Below, piece after piece: positions 53,746 to 64,000 of a stretch of 64,000 bases of DNA. Origin of the DNA: Anthoceros angustus (taxonomy: Eukaryota > Streptophyta > Anthocerotopsida > Anthocerotales > Anthocerotaceae); assembly GCA_010909165.1 (NCBI GenBank), contig VJWM01000309.1:1-64000 (forward strand). The letters run 5' to 3'. Position 1 is the stretch's first letter, and every line of letters begins with the position of its first letter. The notes beneath the pieces were generated by a model, which saw only the letters and a list, made by a program, of their open reading frames with translations, was not told the origin of the DNA and searched no databases. Position numbers and translations under genes: made by a program.

Positions 53746-54367
53746 AGGGACAAACCAATACCGAGCAACAAACCAATATCGAGCAATACCGAGCATAAAT
53801 GTGTGAAACGAAGTCTCGCACATTGAAAATCAGCGCGCCCCAGCATAAGGGAAAACGCTGCCTGTCGTTTTTTTTTTTTTTGTTAGTTGTTGTTCTGTGT
53901 ACGTACATGTGTAGCCTCGCAGTTCCTTCGTCCTTATGGGCGTGGAAGTGAGTGTCGCCGACCTCCAACGAGTCGGTACATCTCTGATGAATTGCGGGGA
54001 ATCATCTTGGTATAAATAAAATCTTTCCCTCAGTCTTCCTGGACAAGCTCGGCATTCCTGCTGTGGCAACTTGAATAGCAACTCTAGACTGAAGATGTTT
54101 GATGACGTGGTTCACAATTCTATTTAGACTACTTCCAGACAAGAATGTAGCTTGGAAGCTGAGTTAGGTCGTGAGCTAATTTACACCTGAAGGAGTTCTG
54201 CTCAGAAGAAGCAAGCAAAGAAGAAGCAAGCAAAGAAGAAGCAAGCAAACAGGCTCCGAGGATGTGCTGCAATAGATAAACAAGTTTTGACACCAGGGTT
54301 TTCTTCGTTTGCTGGGAGTGGATGTAGATTTTGATCTACCTTGGTAGGGAGGAGGGCGTGAAGTCGA
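53746..54367. other. intergenic, with a short purine microsatellite
   Basis: 3' regions of convergent genes. A T run lies at 53868-53881. A 17-18 base unit 'aagaagaagcaagcaa' repeats three times at about 54203-54250. Confidence 0.6.
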
Positions 54368-56560
54368 CTACCATGGGTCAGGAGGCACGTTCTTAGGCTG
54401 TGACGGGTTGGGTTGAGATCGCCAGCTTTGCTCAAGGAGAATCAGGCGCAGGCGCTCCAGAAGACGGTCGACTGCCACGTGCTCTTGTTCGGCAAGCGAG
54501 TTGAGGGATGCCGGAGTTCGTCTGAAGTCCTGGAGAATGCACATCGTCCGTACATGTGAGGGACGCAGGTTATGGAACTGTTAATATCAGGTTCATGATG
54601 TGGGAAAGGGCAACACACCTCAGACATGGAATATGCCGAGAGATAAGAGTAGGCGTCCTGGTAGAGTCCACAGTGGAAGAGGAGCATCCCGTAGTCCCTC
54701 TTCTCAATCTCATCGGCACCCAGGAGGACAAGCCTTTCTGAAGCTGACGGAACAAACACAGAAAGATTATGTATGATAGGACCAACTAGGTCTTGTGGTT
54801 CATGTATCACAGACCGTTAGCCATGTGCACTGTACATACACATTGAAGGGCATACCTGCCAGAGCCCGGCGGATGTCTCCAAAACTTGAACTGGTCCATA
54901 TCCCACGCTGCAATCGAAGCTGTGCAGCCCTTGCAAGAGCAGCATCTGCACCTCTGTTTCGTATCACATAACGGACAATGGTTGGAAGCGATCTGGAGCA
55001 ATCGAGCAATTGATTGAACCTAGGGCACAAGAACATACTTGCTGCTTGATGGAGCTGCGAACAGGCTTTCATAGGGGGTCATGGAATCCGACCGGGTGCC
55101 TCTGCTGGCTGCATTGGCGGCCTCCAGAAACTCAGAACCATGACTGGAGCTCGCGGAAGACTTCCAAGGCCAGAAAAGCTGCTTTAGGCTCCTGAGCACC
55201 TGACAGCTCTTCCTAAGTCAGCCATGACGATCTGGGCAGCTAGGGTAGGACTGCTCAACTCAAATGCAGCATGACAGTGAAAGTTGTGGCCCAAGTACCT
55301 CAACAAGAAGAAGCTGTGGCGTTAAGACAACCGGTTGGAGGGCTTCTCCTGAGGGTTCTCGAACCTCAGTCTTTATGTCAGGGTGGTTTGAAGTAGCATG
55401 GGCATGAGGGAAACCGAGAGGGTCAATTGGGAGCTCAACCTCCGCCAAAAAATCTGTCGCTCCAGAAATGTACAACCTTTTTACAAGTTCGCTGTAAATC
55501 AATGCTAGCATCAGTGGTGTTCCCATTCTCCGAGTCAGCACCTGCGAAAATGTACTGGTCAAATAAAGCTAGTGATGGAGATGACTTCACTGGTCAGAAT
55601 CACTTTCAAGAGCTGTTTTTCTGCTTGAAGCTTTGCCCATGTGCAAGCACAGACATGTCTCAATCGAGCAAGTTCCTTACAGAGTTGAGGTAAGAGTCCC
55701 TTGCATCCGCAACGTAACCTGATGTGGCTCTCCTAAACCCCTGATTAAATCAGGCAAACACAAGCTTACTAGTAAGCAAGCTGTATCCATCTTCTATGGT
55801 CAACATAATGTGAGAAAGAAATGTCAAGTGCCTGGCGTCCTCACCTTGTACACAAACAAGAAATTGTCTAAAGCATCGAAGACTGCTGCGTCAGTAGCTC
55901 TTGCCGGCAAATAGTGCCCAGCGAATTCATTTGCCATTCCATCTATTCTCTCCATATATGAGTCCACAGGAAGTGGAACAGACGAGTGAGATACCAAAGC
56001 ATCATCTTCTGCCGCTATGTCCAAGGCAGCCCTGGCAAGATCCAACGAACTGGTAATAACCCTGCCAACCTCAGCATTTTGCAGCTTCTCGATTTCTCTT
56101 GAAAAGTCTGCACGAGCAGCCTAGAGGGTTCAATACAAAATTAGAGCATGCCAGACCCTTGTGCTGAACGAAACTGTGCAATGCGACGGGAGAGGAGAGG
56201 AGCGTGTGAGAAAGAAAAGGCTTAAAACTGGGAATGCACACCAAAGACAGAAATGGGCGACGACGGATGTGGAAATACCCGAGCATGAAATGTGTCGAGA
56301 CCTGCTTCATCCATAAAGTCATGAAGACAAAACCTCAGCGGAGTGATGTCTTCACTGCTTTCCGCTTGAGAGGCTAAGCACCTGGAGGAAGTTCGAACAG
56401 GAGGTGAAAGCCAGGGCTCCCTGTTTGTGCTCAATCCTTGCTGTGTTGTCACAAGCCAAGACCCTGATCCGGAGGGCCTGTGATGGATAGAAACGGCACA
56501 GTGCCATCCCTGAAACATGGTGATCATCTTATGAACAAAGGAAGGAATCTGCCGTTGCAC
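54368..56560 (-). CDS. SirB1-like transglutaminase-fold protein, probably plastid-targeted
   Basis: Eight minus-strand exons close in phase: 56560-56279, 56120-55845, 55740-55681, 55541-55299, 55199-55039, 54992-54856, 54743-54619, 54529-54368, giving 481 residues. After an N-terminal Ser/Arg-rich presequence come the SirB1/Transglut_core2 landmarks: LDLARAALDIAAEDDALVSH, PVDSYMERIDGMANEF, DNFLFVYKGFRRA, SYLNSVLTRRMGTPLMLALI, and LPIDPLGFPHA. The C-terminal helical part reads LARAAQLRLQRGIWTSSSFG, DIRRALA, ERLVLLG, RDYGMLLFHCGLYQDAYSYL. Plant members of this conserved family are poorly characterised. The fold resembles transglutaminases, but the catalytic Cys is not obvious here. Met12 or Met15 of exon 1 are alternative starts. 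Confidence 0.85.
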
Positions 56561-57232
56561 AAGGGAAAAGCAACCCGGCAGCCCTCAGCAAGACAGATTT
56601 CAGTGCCTTGCAAATTCTAAATTTCCCATCTACTAGCGCCAATCGCTCCTCCAATCTGGGTCAACAAGCAGGATTCGGGTCACTCGGAGCATGTACAGGA
56701 GGTGAGCTCATGAATTCATTGAATCAGCGAATTCACCGAGCTGTCTCAGCAACAGTGCGAGACAACAGCGACTCTACGACGAAGTAAGCACAGCAGACTG
56801 CCGCTCTTGGGGCCGCATTTCTGCAAGGCGGGGTCCAGACTGACTCAAGAGCAACTTGGCAGCATGGCAGAAGCAAGCGGCGAAACCGTTTCGCCGGAAG
56901 GATGCACGCCATCGGACACAAGGATCGAGTCTTAGTGGTGACCGGGTTTTGCCAGGCGGAATCTGTATCTAGAATCCAGACGAAGCAGAAGTAGGAAGAA
57001 CTGCCCAGGACCGATCAACTATCTACGTCTACACCTGTTGCTCGCAAAAAAGAGCTCTCCAGGTGTCGTACTAGCCAGCTCTCTTTTCACAATGGCGACA
57101 GCTACATGCTGCGTGGTCTGGGGGAGCAGGAGCAAACTGCCACTTGGGCTTAGAAGTACTTCTGGAGCTAAAAAGAAGCCCTAGGCAAGAGAGCAAGACT
57201 CGGCAAGACGTGATTGAACGAGTTCATTTGAG
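56561..57232. other. intergenic, no gene recognised
   Basis: Presumed promoter of the SirB1-like gene and 3' region of the next minus-strand gene. No family-like frames were found. Confidence 0.5.
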
Positions 57233-58806
57233 TCACACTATTTTGGTGGCTGCCTTGGAAGTATTCAGCACGTTCTTGACGTTTTCCTTCAGCTTTCCAT
57301 ACACCAAGTTGTTGATCCAGGGAATGTCCTTGTACTGGAACGCGGAGGACGAAGGAGCAGAAGAGGGGACCTTGCTTCTGCTTTTGTGTAACCACTCTCC
57401 TGCTTTCAAGTACCATTTGCTATCTGCAAACACGAGCGAACAAGACGGATCAATTCTCTAGCCATCAAAGAAGTAATTAAACCTGTGGCAGCATACTTTG
57501 GAGCATAACAGCTGGATGCCAATTCAATGCATGTTCTGGCTTACCTTGGTTCCCATCTGCCGGCTTCGTTAAGGCATAACCATTTCGAGAAGCTAGCTGA
57601 ATCTTTCTTGCCCTCTCCATAGCTTCCTTCTCTGCTTTCTCCCGAATGCGGTTCCTCTCCTTCCTCGGCGACCTGGTACTTCTGGGGCTGCTGATCAGAG
57701 GGGCGGGCCTGAGAGGGCTGCCCAACTCCAAATCCATGCCGCGACGGTAGCCACCACCAGTAGTGGGTGATGCTGGTCTGGAGGTGCTGTATACAGGAGT
57801 GATGGACTTGATGCTCCCAGGACTAGTAGGAATTGAAGTGCCATAACCTCGAGGACTGGGAGCATTGAGCGTTCGTGGGGAAGAGAGAAAACTCCTCCTC
57901 ACATCATCCACCTTGGTAACAGATGCAGCCGGAGTCGCCCTGCCCATGGACGGGGACCTTGAAGGAGTGCGAGGGCTTCTGGGTAGCTGAGGATGTTGGG
58001 CAAACCCGGGAGTGGCCTTGGCTTGAGCACTTCTCCAGGAACTAGGAGTCCTTCCAGTGGACCACTGCTGCCTTGGTGCCCTGGATGACGACGGCGTCCG
58101 AGCCATCCTCGGTGTATTCCCTGACCTGTCACGTACTACCACCAGAGACCGATCACTTCCGGCATCTGCAGCGAACTTGGAAGCTGAAGGGCTCCCCAGA
58201 AGTGCACCCACATCAATATCCGCCTCTATCCAGGCAGGAAGCTTCAATGGATCATGCAACATATCTGCAAGCTCTACGCTGGGCCTGTGGAACCCAATCT
58301 TGCACCTGGTTCCAGGAAACTTGCCCAGATACAGCTGCACCCTGATGGGTAACCGGGGACGAGGCTTCATATCTCGTGTCGAGAGCACTGGAGCACATCT
58401 TGCCAATACGAAGCCATTCAGTCCCACGATGGGCATAACACCGACACTGCAAATCCACAAACCCATGTCAGACACAACACAATGCACTCGATCACTCTCC
58501 GTCACCTGCCAACGACCCGAAACAGCAATCCTGGAAGAAACAAGACACGTACCCCTCACAAAACCAGCAAGCCTCCTCGCTCGAAGCTACCTTCTTCCAG
58601 CCAAACAAGGGAGCTTTGGGCACGTTGAGCCCCGAGCCCTTGCACCTAGGACACCGGGTTCTATCCCCATCCACATTTCCCCACAACCCAGTCACCTGCT
58701 TCACCCACGTCTGAATCTTCTCAAAATGCCCCGCCGTCTGCTGCTCCATCTGGCGCGTAATCAGGGACCAAGAGAAGGGAACCCGCACCACCTGCGACAT
58801 GGCCAT
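57233..58806 (-). CDS. unrecognised protein: zinc-ribbon-like motif, Ser/Pro-rich middle
   Basis: Three exons close in phase: 58806-58553, 58446-57545, 57423-57233, giving 448 residues. Two Cys pairs (CPRC at 52-55, CWFC at 80-83) could form a zinc ribbon. A conserved-looking block follows (RLPIRVQLYLGKFPGTRCKI, LADMLHDPLKLPAWIEADID). Then comes a long Ser/Pro/Arg-rich, probably disordered segment with SP repeats (SPRTPSRSPS, SPRGYGTSIPTSPGS), a charged helix (RKERNRIREKAEKEAMERAR), and a final module WYLKAGEWLHKS...IPWINNLVYGKLKENVKNVL. No family is recalled. The many SP/TP sites suggest phosphorylation, and the composition resembles cytoskeleton- or RNA-associated plant proteins, but that is a guess. 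Met3 is an alternative start. Confidence 0.7.
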
Positions 58807-59868
58807 ACCCTCTCCACCCACCATCTCCTACAGCCTTAATACCTCACCTCCACGCGCATTGCCAGTCTCCAAGAAACTTCTCCTTCTCCTTCTCCTTCAC
58901 CCCAGCTCCCATCTCTCCTATCCTCCGTCCTTCCATCCAGCTGCACCTCCACCGATGCTCTCCCAAGAACCACACACAGCCCTACTTACTCCACAACGGT
59001 GCTAACAACACACACAATTCTGAAGCCTTTACAAGACACTCCACGCCAATGCAACGCAACACTCAATTCCGAGCTCGGCAAAAACCCAGCAAGAAAAAAT
59101 CACTAAGTCACTGACTGCCTGGCTGGTGATCTACCTAATGCCTAGCCCAGGCTTGTCTTCTTCTTCTTCTCGTTAGAGGGCACACGGATCTGGAGTGACC
59201 GCCTCCAAAGGCGGGATCCGCCGAGCCAATTTTGAACGAGAGGCCGGTATTCTAGGGCATCCTGGCGTTACGGCCCCGCCACGCGTGCCCCCCTGGCCAC
59301 ATGCTGTTCCTTGAATGCCTCGGGCTTTTGGTTGCGTTCACATGCCTCTCATGTCCAGACACGAGCTTCGGCTAACACAGCCTGATCTTGTTTTGCAGGA
59401 ACCTAAACTTGATTATGGGTCAGCAAATGCCAAATTAATGGTTCTCACTTTCTCAAAGAGCCAGAACAAAATGAAGACTGTTTGGCAGGAGTCTCCTCTG
59501 AGCTCCTGTTACAGACTTACAGTACCGGGATCTGAGTGGTATTACAGTTCAGGGATTCTGGCACCCAGAACACATAGTGACATCCATATATGGAATTCCA
59601 AGGAACAGTCCAATTTGGATTATGGATATGAAAAGCCTGAGGTGGCAAGTCAAGGTCTCTGGAACTCTGACATGGCAACCGTATATTGGGCACGAGCTGT
59701 GACTCCAGCGCAAGCTGATGAACAAAAACCCGCACTCAATCAGCCGGAAGAAGGATGTCCAAATGGAAATCAGCATCCTGCAGCCTGGAAATAGAGCTGT
59801 TGGAAGACCCCGTCACAACTGGATGACCTTCCTCCATCATATGTGAAGCAAGCGTATATCGGGAGGCT
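58807..59868. other. intergenic, no gene supported
   Basis: This contains a pyrimidine-rich leader-like stretch just upstream of the preceding minus-strand gene (58807-58950) and a TTC run at 59158-59170. A 159-residue plus-strand frame (59315-59794) lacks recognisable domains. Confidence 0.45.
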
Positions 59869-61641
59869 TCAGTTGGGAATTCTGTCCTTCAGGTACTGCA
59901 AAAGAGCTTTGGTTCCACGCTCCAGGAGAGGGCGGCGGATGGTACGGAGGGGGTTCCCTTCAACCTTCAAGCTGCGGAGGGATGACTCCAGCAAACCCAG
60001 CTTCGGAGGCAGGACAGAGATGTTGTTGTCTGCCAGGTTCAGCTCCTCCAGCTGGGTCAACTCAGCGAGACCTTCGATGACGACTGAGATGGAGTTTTGG
60101 CTTAAGTCCAGGACTCGCAGGTTAGTCAAGAGGTGCACATCAGCTGGTATATCCTGTAGCTGCATTCGCTGGAGTCTGAGTTCCTTGAGGTCAGGCATCT
60201 GTGAGAGAGATGGGGGAGGTGGGAGAGGAGCCTTGATGCCACTCAGATCCAGTATGTGCAGCTTGGAGACGTCTGCAAACGCACCCTGAGGAAACTGAAG
60301 CAGTGGATTGCGTGCCAGCACCAAATGACGAAGGTTAGGCAATGACGACAAAACAGAACCTGGCCACTCTTGGATCCTGTTGTCAGCCAAGAGAAGAGTT
60401 GTGAGAGTGGAGCAGCTTTGGACCTCGGCAGGGAGCTGCTGGATGTTGTTCTTGCACAGATCCACTGTAGTGACTACATCCCCTGTCCAAACTTCGGCAG
60501 GAACAGCATCTAGCTTCAACCCTGAGAGTGACAAGACCTTGGATGAGACCGCCTGCCTGGCCGCCATGACCACTACCTCCTGTACATCTGCCCCAAAAAC
60601 ATTGCCAGAAGCAGCAGCTGGAGTGCTGGCCTCCTCTGGCACCGGCAACCTGCTTCTCAGGAACTTGAGCAACGAAGGTGTTGATCCAGAGACCATAGAG
60701 CTTCGAAGAGACCGTAATGGATTCCCTATAAGCACCAGCTTCCGTAAGGTTGTCATGTTCCCAAGTTCTGCTGGCAAACCTGCCAAGTTGTTGTTGGACA
60801 AGTCCAGAACTGACAGACGCAGGGAGCAAGCCTCCACGGGAAACACTGTGAGCTGGTTGCCATGCAAGTCAAGTGTGGCCAAAGCTTTCAGACATCCTAT
60901 CTCCGGCGGGAGAGACGAAACACGATTCAGGCCAAGGGACAGTTCAGCAAGAGAAGCACAACCAGAAATTGCAGGAGACAGAACTGAGATGCGGTTCTGA
61001 TGAAGATCCAGCCGGATCAAACGGACGAGTACTTCCAGCCCTGAAGGCATCTCCGTCAAACAATTCTTTGCAGCATTGAGCTCTGTGAGAATAGGGAAGC
61101 ACCCAACATCCAGCAGCTTCACAAGCTTATTCCCCTCAGTCTCCAGCACTGCCAAGCGAGAGCAGCGCGCTAGTTCCTCTGGCAAGGTGATGAGTCGGTT
61201 ATTCGATATCCTAAGATCAACCAGAGCCCCGCAGTTGCCGATGGTAGCAGGAAGGTTCTCTAACAGGTTGTTGGAACACTGCAACTTGACAAGTGCCGAC
61301 AGACACCCTATCTCGTCAGGAAGCTGAACCAGGAGATTACCAGACACATCAATTGACTTCAGCAGAATCAGACTGCCAATTGAAGAAGGCAGGCTTGCCA
61401 GCTTATTGTAGCTGAGATTCAGAAGGGTCAAGGATGTCAGGGATCCAATCTCGTCCGACAGAACCTTTATACTGTTGTGCGCAAGAATCAGTTTCTGCAA
61501 CTCCACCATCTCCCACCACTTCTCATCTGAGCCAGGTGCAGTCTCGATCGGGATGTACAGTTGAGGAGGCACCTCTGTCAAAGCCCTGTTGGACAGATTG
61601 AGAGAGCCTGACGCTCGTGCTGCCTTCAGCAGCTTCTCCAT
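59869..61641 (-). CDS. LRRC40-like intracellular leucine-rich repeat protein
   Basis: This is a single exon of 590 residues. The start MEKLLKAARASGSLNLSNRA and the end LLERGTKALLQYLKDRIPN match the LRRC40 family layout. About 20 LRRs of the Ras-group type (LxxLxxLPxxIGxLxxLxxLxLxxN) fill most of the protein. They are split near residues 325-375 by a non-LRR linker (LRSRLPVPEEASTPAAASGN). There is no signal peptide or membrane span, so it is a cytosolic scaffold. Its partners are unknown. The sequence upstream to 61700 has no competing start. Confidence 0.92.
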   Translation of the reverse strand: MEKLLKAARASGSLNLSNRALTEVPPQLYIPIETAPGSDEKWWEMVELQKLILAHNSIKVLSDEIGSLTSLTLLNLSYNKLASLPSSIGSLILLKSIDVSGNLLVQLPDEIGCLSALVKLQCSNNLLENLPATIGNCGALVDLRISNNRLITLPEELARCSRLAVLETEGNKLVKLLDVGCFPILTELNAAKNCLTEMPSGLEVLVRLIRLDLHQNRISVLSPAISGCASLAELSLGLNRVSSLPPEIGCLKALATLDLHGNQLTVFPVEACSLRLSVLDLSNNNLAGLPAELGNMTTLRKLVLIGNPLRSLRSSMVSGSTPSLLKFLRSRLPVPEEASTPAAASGNVFGADVQEVVVMAARQAVSSKVLSLSGLKLDAVPAEVWTGDVVTTVDLCKNNIQQLPAEVQSCSTLTTLLLADNRIQEWPGSVLSSLPNLRHLVLARNPLLQFPQGAFADVSKLHILDLSGIKAPLPPPPSLSQMPDLKELRLQRMQLQDIPADVHLLTNLRVLDLSQNSISVVIEGLAELTQLEELNLADNNISVLPPKLGLLESSLRSLKVEGNPLRTIRRPLLERGTKALLQYLKDRIPN

Positions 61642-63011
61642 TGTGGGAAGCTACTCAGAACCAGCTAGCTATTCCATGCCACAATCCTCTGAGAATGAGC
61701 AAATTTCGAATGAAAAGAAGCAGCACCGTCGTCCATTAAACAGCACGCAGTGAGGAATGTTGTAAAGCCATCTCGTATCCATATATGTGAGAAGAGCAAT
61801 GTCCTGCATACATCTGACTGCGAGCAGAAACAATGGCCCCGTCAGGAATGTGAAATGAATGAATGCTCCACATCACGGTTCCCCGATCTCCTCCAGATTC
61901 TATTGTGAATGTTAGATCATATCTCAGAACAAACGAGACCAGCTTCTAGAAACTGTCATGGAGCAGAAAGCCAGTGGACAGAAAAGCGTAGCAGACCTTG
62001 GAGGATCACAACAGCTTCTCTGTTCCTGGAGAGAAAGCAGCCCTCGATCTGACGAGAGCGATGGGAGCTCCAACCACCTCCACAAGCTCCTCCTCCTCTC
62101 TGAAGCAGTTGGTCGAGACTGAGGGCTCACACGTGGGCCAGGATAACAGGACGCGAATGGCTCCGGTGAACACGGGAGCAAATGGTGGTGAGTTTTTTAG
62201 GTCAGGCAGCGGCTGTCGAGCGATTCTCCCACTGACACGCTACAGGTGGGGATCGAGAGAGACAGATTGTGCTGCGGACCCTGAGCAAAGTACAGATAAT
62301 ATTTTGTGTGTGTCAATGATGTAAATTTGGTGTACACATGTCTGCTACACTATCCACAAAAGACTTCCAGCAGCAGTTGTGGTCCCGAAGACTGGCACAG
62401 ATGTGCCCGTCTGTTCAGCTTGCTGTTTCTGCAGTTGAGAGTTGCGCTGATGAAGGCTGGTGCGTTTGCTGTGCAGTCTTCAAGCCCGCTAGGGAGAAGT
62501 TCAATGCAAGGGGGCTATGTGGGGGCCCTGCATACTGCATCTCTTGCAAGGGCATGGAGGATTGGAGGGATTGACACCTTCCAGAGCACACGCATTGGGC
62601 GAGGGCGGAGCAGGAAAAGGGCTGATTGCGGAGCAAGTCTACAGGGCCTGAATTACCAGTTTTTCTGCTGCCTTTCCTCGAGCAGAGGTGCAACAATTCT
62701 GCTGCCGCTTGCAAACAGTTCTTTGTGCTGCAAAATCCATAGGCAGATTGGTTTGGAGGACGAGGGATTTTGCAAGCATGTTTCTGCTGGTGGTGGGAAG
62801 ACGAAGAGAGTTGTGTTGGGGTTGATGGTCCATCCACTGGCATGGACCGGGAGGTGTCCTGCACCTGTGCCATGTCGTCCTGACATTGCGTGTAGTTGCG
62901 CTTCACAGTCCATGATGCAGTCCTCCCCCCCGGAATCAACTGGTGACGAGGTCTTTATTGGGGGCATTTTTCTGTGGTGGAATCGAGTCTTGTGCCTTGT
63001 GAGAGAGAGTT
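61642..63011. other. intergenic / 5' leader of the MFS gene
   Basis: Promoter regions of two divergent genes. A long plus-strand frame (62306-63025) overlaps the MFS start in another frame and has no family features. Part of this stretch may be the transcribed leader of the MFS gene, possibly with upstream ORFs. Confidence 0.45.
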
Positions 63012-64000
63012 ATGATGATGTCTGATGACAGTTTTAGTGGGGTGCAGATGGAGGCAGCATCTAGCAGAGGTTACTCTGTTGAGGAGGCAATTGAGGCTGT
63101 TGGGTTTGGCCGTTACCAGAAGTACTTGCTGGCTTATGCTGGGATGGCATGGGCAGCTGAAGCAATGGAGATGATGCTGTTGTCTTTTGCTGGACCAGCT
63201 GTTCAGCAGATGTGGAATTTGTCAACTCGGGAGGAGAGTATTATCTCGAGTGTCGTTTTTGCTGGCATGATTATCGGAGCTTACTCTTGGGGCATATTAT
63301 CGGACCTGAAAGGCAGGAGGTGTTCCTTTTTCCGTTTGGTTTCTTTCCCATTGCTGTGTATGGTTGACACCATGGTCTCAAATGTACTGGGGTTTGTCTA
63401 ATCTGATGTCTCACTTATCTGCAGGTTCGGGTTTTTTGCAACAGCTGTTCTTACCTTCATTGCAGGCATCCTCAGCGCATTTTCCCCAAATTATTACGTG
63501 TTGCTACTTCTGAGGGGTGTGGTCGGCGTTGGGCTGGGAGGGGGCCCCGTTTTATCTTCTTGGTTTATGGAGTTCGTTCCTTCTCCAAAACGAGGGTTCT
63601 GGATGGTGGTGATCTTTTTCTTTTGGACATTAGGGTCAGTTGCAGAGGCCTCTCTCGCTTGGGTAAGTATGACAGACACCTGCTGACTTTCTCAAGTATT
63701 GGCTGGTTGACATCTTTGCAGCTGTTGCATCTCTGATCCATATGGTGTTCGTATGAATGAGGCTCAATTGAGGATTTTTGCCAACTGTGTGCTTTTGGGG
63801 TGTGCAGTGTGTGATGCCTACCTTAGGATGGCGATGGCTGCTGGGACTATCTGCTGCACCACTGGGCGTCCTTCTTTTCTTTTATTCACGAGTACCAGAG
63901 TCTCCACGATATCTAGCGGCAAAAGGTGACATAGAGGGAGCTGAAAGAGTTTTCCAGTCTATGAGTCGAGTAAACGGCAAGTCACTTCCACCAGGGAAAC
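63012..64000 (+). CDS. MFS organic cation/SV2-like transporter, 5' part only
   Basis: Exons 63012-63319, 63425-63662 and 63808 onward join in phase; the gene runs off the window. The N-terminus reads [20 protein letters not shown], then the first spans with [16 protein letters not shown], the loop-2-3 signature [11 protein letters not shown], and [84 protein letters not shown]. These are typical of plant OCT7/SVOP-like carriers with 12 spans. The substrate cannot be told from sequence. Three tandem ATG codons occur at the start (63012, 63015, 63018). Confidence 0.9.

Noticed and set aside
59315-59794. 159-residue plus-strand frame
   Set aside because: No domain, and a biased, low-information sequence. 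A possible acceptor before it has no partner exon. Not supported as a gene.
62306-63025. 239-residue plus-strand frame overlapping the MFS start
   Set aside because: It is in another frame from the clear MFS coding sequence, without family features. More likely leader or promoter sequence.

Overview
This is nuclear DNA from a land plant. Genes have GT-AG introns mostly of 70-120 bp. The gene set is plant-specific: a PLS-type pentatricopeptide repeat (PPR) protein, a receptor-like protein, an OSCA/CSC1 channel, the nuclear-encoded plastid ATP synthase delta subunit, a neprosin, a nepenthesin-like protease and a root-cap protein. Copia, Gypsy and LINE remnants lie between genes. Short introns and a mosaic of GC-rich genes in AT-rich spacers would suit a bryophyte, lycophyte or fern, but the sequence does not settle the lineage.

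Layout. 1-11 kb: spacers with several tandem-repeat blocks, a PPR gene (-) and an F-box gene (-). 11-20 kb: a gene-rich stretch with a receptor-like protein (+), an 11-exon OSCA channel (+) and ATPD (-). 20-27 kb: three RING-finger genes (+) with an unusual shared signature, plus decayed RING copies. 27.9-30.1 kb: an aspartic-protease-like gene (-). 31-45.7 kb: a transposon-dominated zone holding LTR-element pieces, a LINE, a Copia element, a Gypsy fragment, short SINE-like elements, a broken thymidine kinase, a 3'-truncated TRM5 copy with a dead ELP6 copy, and one unrecognised two-exon gene. 46-64 kb: gene-rich again, with a neprosin, an intact ELP6 beside TRM5 debris, a root-cap protein, a SirB1-like protein, an unrecognised zinc-ribbon/Ser-Pro protein, an LRRC40-like protein and the start of an MFS carrier.

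The most interesting system is a divergent TRM5-ELP6 gene pair; both families modify the tRNA anticodon loop (G37 methylation and wobble U34). It is present as one intact/decayed combination near 49-51 kb, a reciprocally damaged copy at 33.8-36.0 kb and a small fragment at 45.3-45.6 kb. Other leads are a RING family with an invariant C-x2-C-x8-W spacing, a SINE-like element that shares its 3' tail with a LINE in the same window, an AT-rich intronless thymidine kinase relic of cellular or viral origin, and an intact aspartic-protease-like gene in which both active-site motifs carry Ala for Gly. All exon models were derived by reading splice sites by eye and checking that reading frame and phase close; none has transcript support here.
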